From: JAAURB01 sp049647265
GTDB lineage: Bacteria > Cyanobacteriota > Cyanobacteriia > Cyanobacteriales > Microcoleaceae
Direction: 5' to 3'
NCBI GenBank assembly: GCA_049647265.1
Contig: JBARXJ010000020.1
Coordinates: forward strand, 84,328-148,327
DNA: 64,000 nt
Below the pieces are notes generated by a model. That model searched no databases and was not told the DNA's origin. It saw only the letters and a program-made list of their open reading frames with translations. Of this stretch, positions 34,930-44,034 are shown piece by piece. The translations under genes and the position numbers were made by a program. Position 1 is the stretch's first letter. Each line of letters begins with the position of its first letter.

Positions 34930-36987
34930 ATGACCATCAAGGAAATTCTATATTTAGAAATCCCAACACCAGATACCCAACGAGTCTGTAACTGGTTGCA
35001 AGAGAAGTTTGAACCGGGAATGGCAGAAAAAGTCGTGACTCCAGATGGGTTTCGCCTGATTTTTTCTGCAACGACAAAATCCCCATCAGTAGACAACGAA
35101 CTGTTAACCTTTGTTTGGTCACTACAACGGACTACCTATCTTAAAGTGTTTCGCGTTGGTTATCCGCCCCAGATGGAAGAACGAATCTTTCTAAAACGCT
35201 TAGAAACTGAACTGCGTCAACAATTTCCTCATCATTACCCCGAACCCCCAGAGATTGATTTTTCGGGGCAATCTATTTTTGAAGGGTTAGCAGCAGACTA
35301 TCCTTTAACGGTTAAATATTTCCAAAAAATGCCGAAGGGAGAATTTGACCTTCAGCGGGTTTATTGGTGGGAAAAACGTTGGCGCGAAGGAGTTCGTCAT
35401 CCTCAGCAACCGCAGCAAGTTATTGATACGTCTAACGCGACAAATTCCGCTCAGCCTGATTATGATTTAATTTATATTGGCGGCGCTTTAGGAGTGATTC
35501 ACGCAGCGGTAATGGCACGATTAGGATATCGGGTATTACTGTTAGAAAGGTTGCCGTTTGGGCGGATGAACCGGGAGTGGAATATATCCCGCAGTGAGTT
35601 GCAAAGTGTGATTGATTTGGGGTTATTCACAGCGCTCGAAGTTGAAGAAGTTATTGCCCGCGAATATAAAGATGGATTTAATAAGTTTTTTGATGCTTAT
35701 AATCCTTCAGTTGCCCAAGCGCCTATTTTACATACTTCCACTGTTTTAAATATTGCCTTAGATTCCGAAAAACTCTTACAGCTTTGTGGCAAAAAATTAC
35801 GGGAAGCTGGAGGCGAAATTTGGGATGAGACCGAGTTTATTAAAGCAGAAATTAGCCCGAGTTTAGTCACAGTAGAAAGCGTTAATTTACCCACTCAAAC
35901 TCAACGTCAAACCACAGGACGGTTATTAGTGGATGCCATGGGAACCGCTTCTCCCATTGCCTGGCAACTCAATGGCGGTCGGGCATTTGATAGTGTTTGT
36001 CCAACGGTAGGGGCAATTATTGATGGTGGTTTTGAACCGGGGGTTTGGGATTCTAAATATGGGGATGTTTTGAATAGTCACGGGGATATTTCTCGGGGAC
36101 GACAACTGATTTGGGAGTTGTTTCCGGGGGAAGGCAACGATTTAACGTTTTATCTATTTCATTATCATCAAATTCATCCAGAAAATCCGGGATCTTTACT
36201 GGAAATGTACGAAGATTTCTTTACAATTTTACCGGAATATCGTCGTTGTGATGTCGATCAATTGAGTTGGAAAAAGGCGACTTTTGGTTATATTCCAGGG
36301 CATTTTAGTCTAAAAAGTAGCGATCGCAAAGTGGCTTATGATCGCTTAATTTCTATTGGAGACGCGGCTTCTTTACAGTCTCCTTTAGTCTTTACTGGAT
36401 TTGGTTCTTTAGTGCGGAATTTATCTCGGTTAACTAATTTATTAGATACGGCTTTAAAATATGATTTATTAACCGCAAAATACCTGAATAAAATTCGAGC
36501 GTATCAAAGTAACGTTTCTGTCACTTGGCTATTTTCTAAAGGGATGATGGTTCCGACTGGGAAACATTTACCCCCTCAAAAAGTGAATTCAATTTTAAAT
36601 ACCTTTTTTGGCATTTTAGCAACAGAACCCCCAGAAGTCGCCGATACATTTATTAAAGATAGAACACCCTGGGGAATGTTTACTCGTTTAGCATTAAAAG
36701 CCGCTCGAATTAATCCCAAGTTATTAATTTGGATTTTAGATTTTATTTCGATTAATGAAACGATACGATGGATGATGAGTTATTTTAACTATTCAATCCT
36801 TGCATTAATTAGCTACTTATTCGCCTGGGTTCCTCGTTTTTCTCGTTGGATACAACCTTGGTTAGAACCTCGTTTCCCGAGTCTGTGGTTTAGATTATTA
36901 GCAGTCAGTTATAGCTTAACCGATGGGTTGGGAAAACCTCAAGCTAAGGCACTTCAGGCAACTCTTCATCTCAAATCCGATCATTAA
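34930..36987 (+). CDS. cruP: CruP-like (lycopene cyclase CruA/CruP family) flavoprotein
   Basis: This 685-residue protein has an N-terminal region of about 175 residues before a flavin-binding fold that begins DYDLIYIGGALGVIHAA and continues LPFGRMNREWNISR, the signature shared by CruA and CruP. RLISIGDAASLQSP near the middle is the second dinucleotide-binding segment. I favour CruP because the wording of these motifs is close to the plant CruP version as I remember it. CruA is a lycopene cyclase; CruP has been linked to limiting carotenoid epoxide and reactive oxygen. Hydrophobic stretches in the last 90 residues suggest membrane contact. It is divergent from the aldehyde dehydrogenase gene. 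Confidence 0.75.
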   Translation: MTIKEILYLEIPTPDTQRVCNWLQEKFEPGMAEKVVTPDGFRLIFSATTKSPSVDNELLTFVWSLQRTTYLKVFRVGYPPQMEERIFLKRLETELRQQFPHHYPEPPEIDFSGQSIFEGLAADYPLTVKYFQKMPKGEFDLQRVYWWEKRWREGVRHPQQPQQVIDTSNATNSAQPDYDLIYIGGALGVIHAAVMARLGYRVLLLERLPFGRMNREWNISRSELQSVIDLGLFTALEVEEVIAREYKDGFNKFFDAYNPSVAQAPILHTSTVLNIALDSEKLLQLCGKKLREAGGEIWDETEFIKAEISPSLVTVESVNLPTQTQRQTTGRLLVDAMGTASPIAWQLNGGRAFDSVCPTVGAIIDGGFEPGVWDSKYGDVLNSHGDISRGRQLIWELFPGEGNDLTFYLFHYHQIHPENPGSLLEMYEDFFTILPEYRRCDVDQLSWKKATFGYIPGHFSLKSSDRKVAYDRLISIGDAASLQSPLVFTGFGSLVRNLSRLTNLLDTALKYDLLTAKYLNKIRAYQSNVSVTWLFSKGMMVPTGKHLPPQKVNSILNTFFGILATEPPEVADTFIKDRTPWGMFTRLALKAARINPKLLIWILDFISINETIRWMMSYFNYSILALISYLFAWVPRFSRWIQPWLEPRFPSLWFRLLAVSYSLTDGLGKPQAKALQATLHLKSDH

Positions 36988-37118
36988 ATGATTGTCTTTT
37001 TAGAGGCTTCTGTCAATTGCACTCAATCTCTCTTTACTTTGTAAGAGAATAGAGGGATTTTGAGAGAAAAACAGTATAAAGTTGACTCAATTCAATACAG
37101 CATGGATTGCCTTGATTG

Positions 37119-37586
37119 CTAAATATACCAAAATCCTTTATTTGAACCCCAATTTCTTAAAACGGGTGTTTGATAAGGAAGCTTAGTAAAAAAGCGAGGC
37201 AGTTGGGGGGTATGTTGTTTGATATTCTGACTGATTCGAGTATAATTTTGGCTCACCCAACGATTGAATAAAGTCAAAACATAAAGTATTCGAGAAATAA
37301 GAGATTCATCTGTAATCAGTAAAATTAATCCATTGGCTCGGAGCTGATGTATAAATGTAATCAGATCCCGTTCAAACTGTTGGGGTTCAACTTGATATCG
37401 AGATAAAATGATAGCTCTAATTTCCTGAATGGTTCGAGGTTGAGAAATCAATTGCCAAATGGCAGCACCAACCCATTCTAAGCCAAAATACTCCTCAGAT
37501 TTCAGGTTGAGAATTAAGACTTCATTACCCAATTTAGATGAGCGTTGATGTTTAGCAACTGTAATTAATAGAGATTCCTTTAACAT
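37119..37586 (-). CDS. PqqD-like (RiPP recognition) protein with leader-like C terminus
   Basis: In this 155-residue protein, residues 1-90 match the PqqD fold (NEVLILNLKSEEYFGLEWVG, then AAIWQLI and a terminal RANGLILL), which in peptide natural-product pathways binds the leader of a precursor. A helical stretch follows, and the last 20 residues contain Y138-x-x-P141-x-L143-x-x-x-G147, the pattern of lasso-peptide leaders recognised by such domains. No cyclase, peptidase, radical enzyme or transporter is nearby. It may be an orphan recognition element, a self-binding remnant or an ordinary PqqD protein with a chance tail. Confidence 0.6.
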   Translation of the reverse strand: MLKESLLITVAKHQRSSKLGNEVLILNLKSEEYFGLEWVGAAIWQLISQPRTIQEIRAIILSRYQVEPQQFERDLITFIHQLRANGLILLITDESLISRILYVLTLFNRWVSQNYTRISQNIKQHTPQLPRFFTKLPYQTPVLRNWGSNKGFWYI

Positions 37587-38162
37587 TCTACTAAACCATT
37601 GACATCACAATAGACGAAGAGATTAAACAGCATGGCGTTCTAATGATGATTTTAGCTAATTCATCCAGTTTTAACTCAAGATGTTCTTCCCCAACAGCCA
37701 TACGGCCTGTTATCTTTTGATAAAAGCTATCGATTAAAATAATCGACTTTTAAAGATATTAAAATAATATTGGAAAAGAAGGTAAATAACCGGATGATCT
37801 AGACTCAATCATTTTAATAGCTAATTCTATCAGTATAATCTTTCTGACCCTGAGTGAATAGATCGAGATGGACAGATTGCAAACTGAAACAGTTATACTT
37901 TGCTAGAAGTCTATCCTTTCATATATTTTATCCTGATTTTAACAGTCTTGAACCGATAATTTCCAAGAATTATTTGAAGAGTTGATAAAATTTGAGGAAT
38001 AAGATCGCAAATAAGGGAATGTAGCTTTATATACAATTCACAATTGTGTTAGGACAAGAGCGTGATTGTGATCGCTATTAAGTGCTAAATTGCTAAGCTG
38101 AAACTGAACCGTCACTTTCAACACTGCCCAATTGCGATACAGCCTCCGCCACGCGATCGCAA
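37587..38162. other. 576-base spacer
   Basis: No gene is supported. Short open frames near 37643 lack ribosome binding sites. The AT-rich left part should carry the promoter of the PqqD-like gene; the right edge has the inverted repeat at 38131. Confidence 0.4.
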
Positions 38163-38163
38163 T
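38131..38163. repeat. inverted repeat at 3' end of PLP-lyase gene
   Basis: ATTGCGAT and ATCGCAAT are separated by 17 bases; the right arm overlaps a HIP1-type GCGATCGC. It touches the stop codon of the downstream minus-strand gene and could protect or end its transcript, but there is no T-run. Confidence 0.35.
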
Positions 38164-39446
38164 TAATCACAGTTGCCAATAGCAGAAATAGCTGCTTCTA
38201 ACGCCAGTTCGATATGAGTCCAGTGGGTTCCCCCTTGACAGAAAACAATGTAGGGGTCTCGTAATGGCCCGTCTGCGGAAAATTCCGAGGTACTCCCATC
38301 AACAAACGTACCACCAGCCATCACTAATTGACTCTCATACCCAGGCATTGCGGCTGGGACAGGATCTAAGTAGGAACCGACCGGAGAATACTGCTGAATG
38401 GCACGACAGAAGGCGATTAACTTTTCGGCAGACCCCAATTCAACAGCTTGAATCATATCTCGCCGAGGTTCTGTGGGCAGTGGGTTAACTCGATATCCTA
38501 ATTGATCGAACACATAAGCGATTAAATGATTGCCTTTAAGAGCTTCTCCTACCATTTGCGGCGCTAAAAATAACCCTTGAAACAGTAAACGATTTTGATC
38601 AAATGTTGCTCCGCCACTACTCCCAATTCCAGGGGCGGTTAATCGACAAGTTGCCGCTTCAACTAACTCCGCTTTTCCTGCAATATAACCCCCCGCCGTT
38701 ACAATCGTTCCTCCAGGATTTTTGATTAATGACCCGGCAATTAAATCTGCCCCAACTGCGGTCGGTTCTTGGGTTTCGACAAATTCCCCATAACAATTAT
38801 CCACTAAGCAAATCGTATTTGGATTTTGTTGCTTGACCAAATCAACAATTCGTTTAATTTCAGCAATGGATAAACTTGAACGCCAGGAATAACCGCAAGA
38901 TCGCTGAATAAAAACCATACGAGTTTGGGGTCTGACGGCACTGTTGAGGGCCGGCCAATCAATTTTACCTTCCCTAGAGAGAGACAACTGGCGGTATTTA
39001 ATGTCATACTCTATGAGGGAACCTTGACCTTGCCCACGTAAACCAATGACTTCCTCCAAGGTGTCATAGGGATTACCCGTGACGGAAAGCAGTTCGTCTC
39101 CGGGACGCAAAACACCAAACAAGGCACAGGCGATCGCGTGAGTTCCAGAAACAAACTGAACTCTAACAGAGGCTGCTTCTGCACCCATGACTTCGGCAAA
39201 AACCCGATCCAAGGTTTGACGACCGAGATCATCATGTCCGTAGCCTGTTACCCCTGCAAAATGTTGGGTTCCCACACGATGATTTCGGAATGAGTGCAAA
39301 ACTCTTTTAAGATTTTGCTTGACCTGAGTGTCAATTCCAGAAAAAATCGAAAATAGTGTTTGTTTTGCATCATTTAGCAGTTCAATGCTATGGTTCATTG
39401 CCGGACTCGCTTTAATTGTGGGGTTGGGTGGATCATTATGACGCAA
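38163..39446 (-). CDS. PLP-dependent lyase family protein (aluminium resistance / methionine gamma-lyase fold)
   Basis: This 427-residue protein is a fold-type I pyridoxal-phosphate enzyme of the family annotated as aluminium resistance or cystathionine beta-lyase-like. The likely cofactor Lys is K242 in AGSLIKNPGGTI; VSGTHAIACALFGVL binds the phosphate and VDNCYGEF supplies the ring-binding Asp. RSCGYSWRSSL and SSGGATFDQNRL are further conserved pieces. Sulfur amino acid breakdown is plausible; no substrate has been settled to my knowledge. M17 (MNHSIELL) may be the real start, which would leave more room for the promoter shared with the divergent desaturase. Confidence 0.82.
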   Translation of the reverse strand: MRHNDPPNPTIKASPAMNHSIELLNDAKQTLFSIFSGIDTQVKQNLKRVLHSFRNHRVGTQHFAGVTGYGHDDLGRQTLDRVFAEVMGAEAASVRVQFVSGTHAIACALFGVLRPGDELLSVTGNPYDTLEEVIGLRGQGQGSLIEYDIKYRQLSLSREGKIDWPALNSAVRPQTRMVFIQRSCGYSWRSSLSIAEIKRIVDLVKQQNPNTICLVDNCYGEFVETQEPTAVGADLIAGSLIKNPGGTIVTAGGYIAGKAELVEAATCRLTAPGIGSSGGATFDQNRLLFQGLFLAPQMVGEALKGNHLIAYVFDQLGYRVNPLPTEPRRDMIQAVELGSAEKLIAFCRAIQQYSPVGSYLDPVPAAMPGYESQLVMAGGTFVDGSTSEFSADGPLRDPYIVFCQGGTHWTHIELALEAAISAIGNCD

Positions 39447-39481
39447 ATCAAACCCGCTCGTAAAGCAAATAGACGTTATTC

Positions 39482-40303
39482 ATGACGATTGCAACCCCAA
39501 AACAACTACAACTAAGTCCCAGTTGGAAAACGATTGGCTTTATGGCCTTTTTGCATATTGGAGCCTTATTCGCATTACTTCCTAGCAATTTTAGTTGGAC
39601 AGCCGTTGGCTTAGCTGTTTTTCTTCATTGGATCACAGGAGGCTTAGGTATTACTTTAGGATTCCACCGCTTAGTGGCTCACCGAAGTTTTCAAACGCCT
39701 AAATGGTTAGAGTACTTTTTTATCTTTTGCGGTACTCTCGCTTGTCAAGGTGGCCCCATCGATTGGATCGGGATGCATCGAATTCATCATCTCCATTCAG
39801 ATACAGATCTTGATCCCCATGATTCTAACAAAGGTTTTTGGTGGAGTCATATGGCTTGGATGCTTTATCACATCCCGGCTCGTGCTGATGTTCCTCGTTA
39901 CACCAAAGACATTGCTGACGATAAAGTCTATCAGTTTCTTCAATCTTACTTCATCGCAATTCAATTTGCGTTGGGTTTGATACTTTTCTTAATCGGAGGA
40001 TGGCCTTTCGTGGTCTGGGGCATTTTTGTCCGATTAGTAACCATGTTTCACTGCACTTGGTTTGTTAATAGTGCGACTCATAAGTTTGGCTACCGCACCT
40101 ATGAAGACTCCGGGGACGACTCAACCAATTGTTGGTGGGTTGCGGTGATCACTTATGGTGAAGGTTGGCACAATAACCATCATGCTTATCAATATTCTGC
40201 CCGTCATGGCATGAAATGGTGGGAATTTGATATCACCTGGGTCACGATTCGCTTTTTACAAGCTATCGGTTTAGCCCGTCAAGTTAAATTAGTCTCTCAG
40301 TAG
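39482..40303 (+). CDS. desC: Delta-9 fatty acid desaturase, copy 1
   Basis: This 273-residue membrane di-iron desaturase has three intact His boxes: HRLVAHR (62-68), HRIHHLHSD (99-107) and HNNHHAYQY. Four hydrophobic spans surround them. In cyanobacteria DesC puts the first double bond at Delta-9 of acyl lipids, needed for growth and cold tolerance. It is highly similar to the protein encoded 474 bases downstream, so the pair came from a tandem duplication. Its start is 35 bases from the divergent PLP-lyase frame. Confidence 0.92.
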   Translation: MTIATPKQLQLSPSWKTIGFMAFLHIGALFALLPSNFSWTAVGLAVFLHWITGGLGITLGFHRLVAHRSFQTPKWLEYFFIFCGTLACQGGPIDWIGMHRIHHLHSDTDLDPHDSNKGFWWSHMAWMLYHIPARADVPRYTKDIADDKVYQFLQSYFIAIQFALGLILFLIGGWPFVVWGIFVRLVTMFHCTWFVNSATHKFGYRTYEDSGDDSTNCWWVAVITYGEGWHNNHHAYQYSARHGMKWWEFDITWVTIRFLQAIGLARQVKLVSQ

Positions 40304-40777
40304 ACAAGCTGAGCTTGTTCTGAGAACGACTTAATTTTGGGTTCAAAGCCTAATTTTTAACAAGGCTTGATGACTAAGAAAGATAATCGCTGTAAACAGG
40401 ATGATTCACCGCGATCGCGGTGAAGATCGCGCTAAGAGCGTAAAGTAGCGTGACTTTAGTGGTATCGCGATCGCGCTTTAGCGGAGACTTTTACTTGATG
40501 TATCTGGCTTGAGCTATAGTCTCCGTTTTAGTTGAAAAAAGCAGCATATTTTGTTAAAAAAATTAAGAACAATCTTGTTTAGCAAGATCAGGCTAAAGAT
40601 TTTATCGTCTCTGCTGTTCTCTGAAACAAGATCTTTCCTTAAGAGGTAATTAATGGCGGTCTTCGTCTTTCCTAAAATATTCAATCCCTCTTTGTGAAAA
40701 CGATTTGAGAAGTTCCGTCAACGTATATTCAGTTACTCTCTTAACTGCTAGCACAGTTCTGGTCAATATTGTAAAGA
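40304..40777. other. spacer between desaturase paralogs, rich in GCGATCGC palindromes
   Basis: The 474 bases hold no gene. Bases 40400-40490 are GC-rich and contain three GATCGCG blocks plus an inverted AGCG/CGCT pattern. The remainder is AT-rich leader for the second desaturase, where promoter and cold-response elements would be expected; none is recognisable. Confidence 0.45.
40406..40425. repeat. 20-bp perfect palindrome containing HIP1
   Basis: TTCACCGCGA is followed directly by its reverse complement TCGCGGTGAA, with GCGATCGC at the centre. A perfect uninterrupted 20-bp palindrome between the desC paralogs exceeds the usual 8-bp HIP1. Confidence 0.6.
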
Positions 40778-41593
40778 ATGGCACAATCAACATCAATTAA
40801 AACCCACTCAGAAATTAATTGGGCACACGTCATCAGCTTAGCGATTGTCCATATTGGGGCATTGTTTGCCTTGATCCCATCAAACTTTAGTTGGGCTGCT
40901 ATTGGAGTGGCAGTTTTTCTTCACTGGGTCACAGGGGGCTTAGGGATTACACTGGGATGGCATCGTTTGGTGACTCATCGCAGTTTTAAAACGCCTAAAT
41001 GGTTAGAATATTTCTTTGTATTCTGCGGTTCTCTTTCGGCTGAAGGCAGCGTCATTGACTGGGTCGGTTTACATCGGATTCATCACCTCTACTCCGACCA
41101 TACAGGAGATCCTCACGACTCTACCCAAGGTTTTTGGTGGAGTCATATGAGTTGGATCTTTTGGAAAGCGCCCGCCCAAGAAGATGTTCCTCGCTACACG
41201 CAAGATATTATTAATGACCCCGTTTATCAATTCATTGGTAAATATTTTTTACTATTTCAAGTCGCCTTAGGTTTATTATTATTCGCTATCGGCGGATGGT
41301 CTTTCCTAGTTTGGGGCGTTTTCGTCCGTTTACTTGCAGTGTATCACTGCACCTGGTTTGTCAATAGCGCCACTCATAAGTTTGGTTATCGGACTTATGA
41401 AACTGAAGATCAATCAACCAATTGCTGGTGGGTTGCCCTTCTCACTTATGGCGAAGGTTGGCATAATAATCACCATGCTTATCAATATTCTGCCCGTCAT
41501 GGCATGAGATGGTGGGAATTTGATATGACTTGGATAACCATTCAGTTATTGCAGTCATTAGGACTGGCAACGAAAGTGAAGCTGATTAGCTAG
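40778..41593 (+). CDS. desC: Delta-9 fatty acid desaturase, copy 2
   Basis: This 271-residue paralog of the preceding desaturase has the same three His boxes (HRLVTHR, HRIHHLYSD, HNNHHAYQY) and membrane layout. Long identical stretches such as NSATHKFGYRTYE support recent duplication. Cyanobacterial DesC1 and DesC2 act on different lipid positions (sn-1 and sn-2); I cannot tell which copy does which. The long AT-rich leader upstream suggests independent regulation. Confidence 0.9.
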   Translation: MAQSTSIKTHSEINWAHVISLAIVHIGALFALIPSNFSWAAIGVAVFLHWVTGGLGITLGWHRLVTHRSFKTPKWLEYFFVFCGSLSAEGSVIDWVGLHRIHHLYSDHTGDPHDSTQGFWWSHMSWIFWKAPAQEDVPRYTQDIINDPVYQFIGKYFLLFQVALGLLLFAIGGWSFLVWGVFVRLLAVYHCTWFVNSATHKFGYRTYETEDQSTNCWWVALLTYGEGWHNNHHAYQYSARHGMRWWEFDMTWITIQLLQSLGLATKVKLIS

Positions 41594-41633
41594 CTTAGAG
41601 TCTAGTCTCTCATCTGCATCATATTTTTCCTGA

Positions 41634-41661
41634 GTAGAGGCGTTTCCCCCAACGTCTCTAC
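41634..41661. terminator. recurrent-family hairpin after second desaturase
   Basis: GTAGAGGCGTT pairs with AACGTCTCTAC around a six-base loop (11 bp with one G-T pair). The arms match the terminator hairpins at 46219 and 55800, but no T-run follows, so termination may be weak. Confidence 0.55.
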
Positions 41662-42043
41662 AACTGTTTATGGCAGTACAACATCAGTTGAAATCCTAAA
41701 AAAGGAACTCATAGCAATTTCTAACTGCATCGGGAAATCTCCCGATCGCGCTTGTTAGAAGCCGCTATGAGGTCTGTAATCAGAGCAAGGCTGACTACCA
41801 GTTTGTGTTCTACTTATATTTCTGTAGTAACTGCTGTTTTTTTCGGAGATGATATATTTTTTATCAAATATGGCGCTCTTGTCAGTTTTAGAGGCACTTT
41901 TGCTTACACCGCTACGACCTACGCCTTGACTGGTAAGCAATATCGCGCCATGCAGAGTTTATTTCTGGTTGCAATCATCACACTTGCTGATACAATACAT
42001 TCTCAATCCATCAAAACCTCAAACCACAAGCGCGAGTATCCCT
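41662..42043. other. 382-base spacer before menB
   Basis: Open frames here (one starting at TTG 41752, another extending the menB frame to 41969) have no ribosome binding sites and no recognisable sequence. I see no other feature. Confidence 0.4.
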
Positions 42044-42877
42044 ATGTCAACCCTCTGGCAACCCGTCAAAACTTACGAAGATATCCTATATCATAAAACT
42101 GACGGCATTGCCAAAATTACCATTAATCGTCCCCACAAGCGGAATGCCTTTCGACCCCAAACGGTATCTGAAATGTATGATGCTTTTTGGAATGCGCGAG
42201 AAGATCCTAATATTGGCGTGATATTACTCACCGGGGCAGGCCCCCACACAGATGGTAAGTATGCCTTTTGTGCTGGAGGAGATCAAAGCGTGCGTGGAGA
42301 AGCCGGTTATATCGACACTAGCGGGGTTCCCCGTCTGAATGTGTTAGACTTACAGCGCTTGATTCGTTCCATGCCAAAAGTGGTGATTGCCCTCGTGGCA
42401 GGATATGCCATTGGTGGGGGTCATGTGTTACATCTGGTTTGTGATTTAACAATTGCCGCAGATAACGCGATTTTTGGTCAAACAGGCCCGAAAGTTGGAA
42501 GTTTTGACGGGGGTTTTGGGGCCAGTTATATGGCAAGAATTATTGGGCAAAAAAAAGCCAGAGAAATCTGGTTTCTTTGTCGTCAATATAACGCTGAACA
42601 AGCCTTAGAAATGGGATTGATTAATTGTGTTGTTCCGGTAGAACAGCTAGAGTCGGAAGGGGTGCAATGGGCGAATGAAATATTAGATAAAAGCCCGATT
42701 GCAATTCGCTGTCTCAAAGCTGCTTTTAATGCTGACTGTGATGGTCAGGCGGGGTTACAGGAACTAGCGGGTAATGCAACATTATTGTATTATATGACGG
42801 AACAAGGAACTGAAGGAAAACAAGCTTTTTTAGAAAAACGTCAGCCTAATTTCCGTCAATATCCTTGGTTACCGTAA
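42044..42877 (+). CDS. menB: 1,4-dihydroxy-2-naphthoyl-CoA synthase
   Basis: The protein has 277 residues from the ATG at 42044. The frame is open to 41969, but the family begins near LWQPVKTYEDI, so the later ATG is chosen. Crotonase-fold motifs are present: CAGGDQSVRG (oxyanion hole and Asp), AIGGGHVLHLVCDLTIA and GSFDGGFGASYMARIIG. MenB closes the naphthoquinone ring, giving the phylloquinone used in photosystem I. Length is normal. No other men gene is adjacent. Confidence 0.93.
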   Translation: MSTLWQPVKTYEDILYHKTDGIAKITINRPHKRNAFRPQTVSEMYDAFWNAREDPNIGVILLTGAGPHTDGKYAFCAGGDQSVRGEAGYIDTSGVPRLNVLDLQRLIRSMPKVVIALVAGYAIGGGHVLHLVCDLTIAADNAIFGQTGPKVGSFDGGFGASYMARIIGQKKAREIWFLCRQYNAEQALEMGLINCVVPVEQLESEGVQWANEILDKSPIAIRCLKAAFNADCDGQAGLQELAGNATLLYYMTEQGTEGKQAFLEKRQPNFRQYPWLP

Positions 42878-43052
42878 ATTAAAAATTGATTCAAGAATCT
42901 TTTGGTTAATGGATGGGTGAATGGATGGATTTTAAGGGAACTCAGCAAAGCGTTGAGGGATATTTTGCAATTGATTCTGACTAGAGAAAGGCTTTATATT
43001 AATGATTGAAAGACGAACAAGTGAAAAGGTTTTTATTATTAACGATGATTAT

Positions 43053-43361
43053 TCAAGCTTTGATTTCAGCAGAACTTGCTGCTGTTGCCATTTGGGCGGC
43101 GGGGGCGGCAGAGGGATTAAGAGATTGTAAAGAAGTATGATCAACTCTTAAGGTATCCTGTGATACAGCGGGTTGATGCTGAATTTCCATAATCTCTTTG
43201 ATCTCCCAAGACATTGCAAAAACGGGGATCGCGAGCTGACAGGCTCTCCAGCCACTTTTGACTGGGACATGAAGCTGTTGACATTGTCCACCGCGTCTAC
43301 CTTCAGGGGTGTAATATTGACAACACCGACAGGTAGAGGTTAAGTTATCTGAACTATCCAT
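43053..43361 (-). CDS. small Cys-rich conserved cyanobacterial protein
   Basis: In this 102-residue protein, residues 11-48 have a compact pattern with C11, C13, C14, C27 and C41 (CRCCQYYTPEGRRGGQC, then WRACQLAIP), which looks like a metal-binding or redox site. The second half is low in complexity and rich in Ala and Ser. I recall such short proteins in other cyanobacteria without known function. It is convergent with menB, 175 bases away. Confidence 0.6.
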   Translation of the reverse strand: MDSSDNLTSTCRCCQYYTPEGRRGGQCQQLHVPVKSGWRACQLAIPVFAMSWEIKEIMEIQHQPAVSQDTLRVDHTSLQSLNPSAAPAAQMATAASSAEIKA

Positions 43362-44034
43362 GTAACGCTCCGTTGGAAAGCAATCTTACACCACTTATTT
43401 TGATCGATGCATTGATGTGATTGAATGAAATCCTAACGCTGAGGGAATCTGGGTTAGAGGGCAAATTCAGATTGGCTTGGACTTTATATTTATTTTAGAT
43501 TTACTTTATAAATAGAAATATTTTTGTTAAGATATGTAAAAGCGATGAAATCAGCAATAAGCCAGCGGGGATCAAGCAAAACGAGAGAAACAATAATGTG
43601 ATCAAAGATACTTATTTTGTCTTAATTCAATTACAAAAGCCTGGGCAAGATATTAGTTGATCTACCCAATTGCTGAAATCGCAGGTCTAGTCAAATTATA
43701 ATACTAATAAGTAAAAATAACTAAAATATAATCATGAGTCGAGAATAGACAGATCAACGTCACGACAACTTATCAGTGAGTTGCTCAGTCTTGTCTGGGG
43801 AGATGATGCCATGGTGAAAGCCCAAATTCCCCCAACAACCCAACTCTATAAAAACCACGAGCGGGAACTGTTACACTAAAAAACATACCCTCTCCAAAAG
43901 AAAGGAATCTGAAAGTTGGTAGAGGGAAGTTATCTTAGAAGTGAGCTGAGCCTCAATCTCATTCACTGAGGCTGCGGGATAATCAAAACTCACTCGTGAG
44001 ATACATTGGTGGTCAGAGAGGAAAGATAAACTCA
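43362..44034. other. 673-base spacer upstream of pnp
   Basis: No gene is convincing. A 22-codon frame at 43810 (MVKAQIPPTTQ...) has no family match. The region should contain the pnp promoter and leader; a TATAAT at 43697 lacks a well-spaced -35 box. Confidence 0.4.

Noticed and set aside
41752..42096. 114-codon frame upstream of menB
   Set aside because: TTG start, no ribosome binding site, overlaps the menB start out of frame, no recognisable pattern.
43681..43740. TATAAT at 43697 as a pnp promoter
   Set aside because: The nearest TTG-type -35 box is about 21 bases away, outside the normal spacing.
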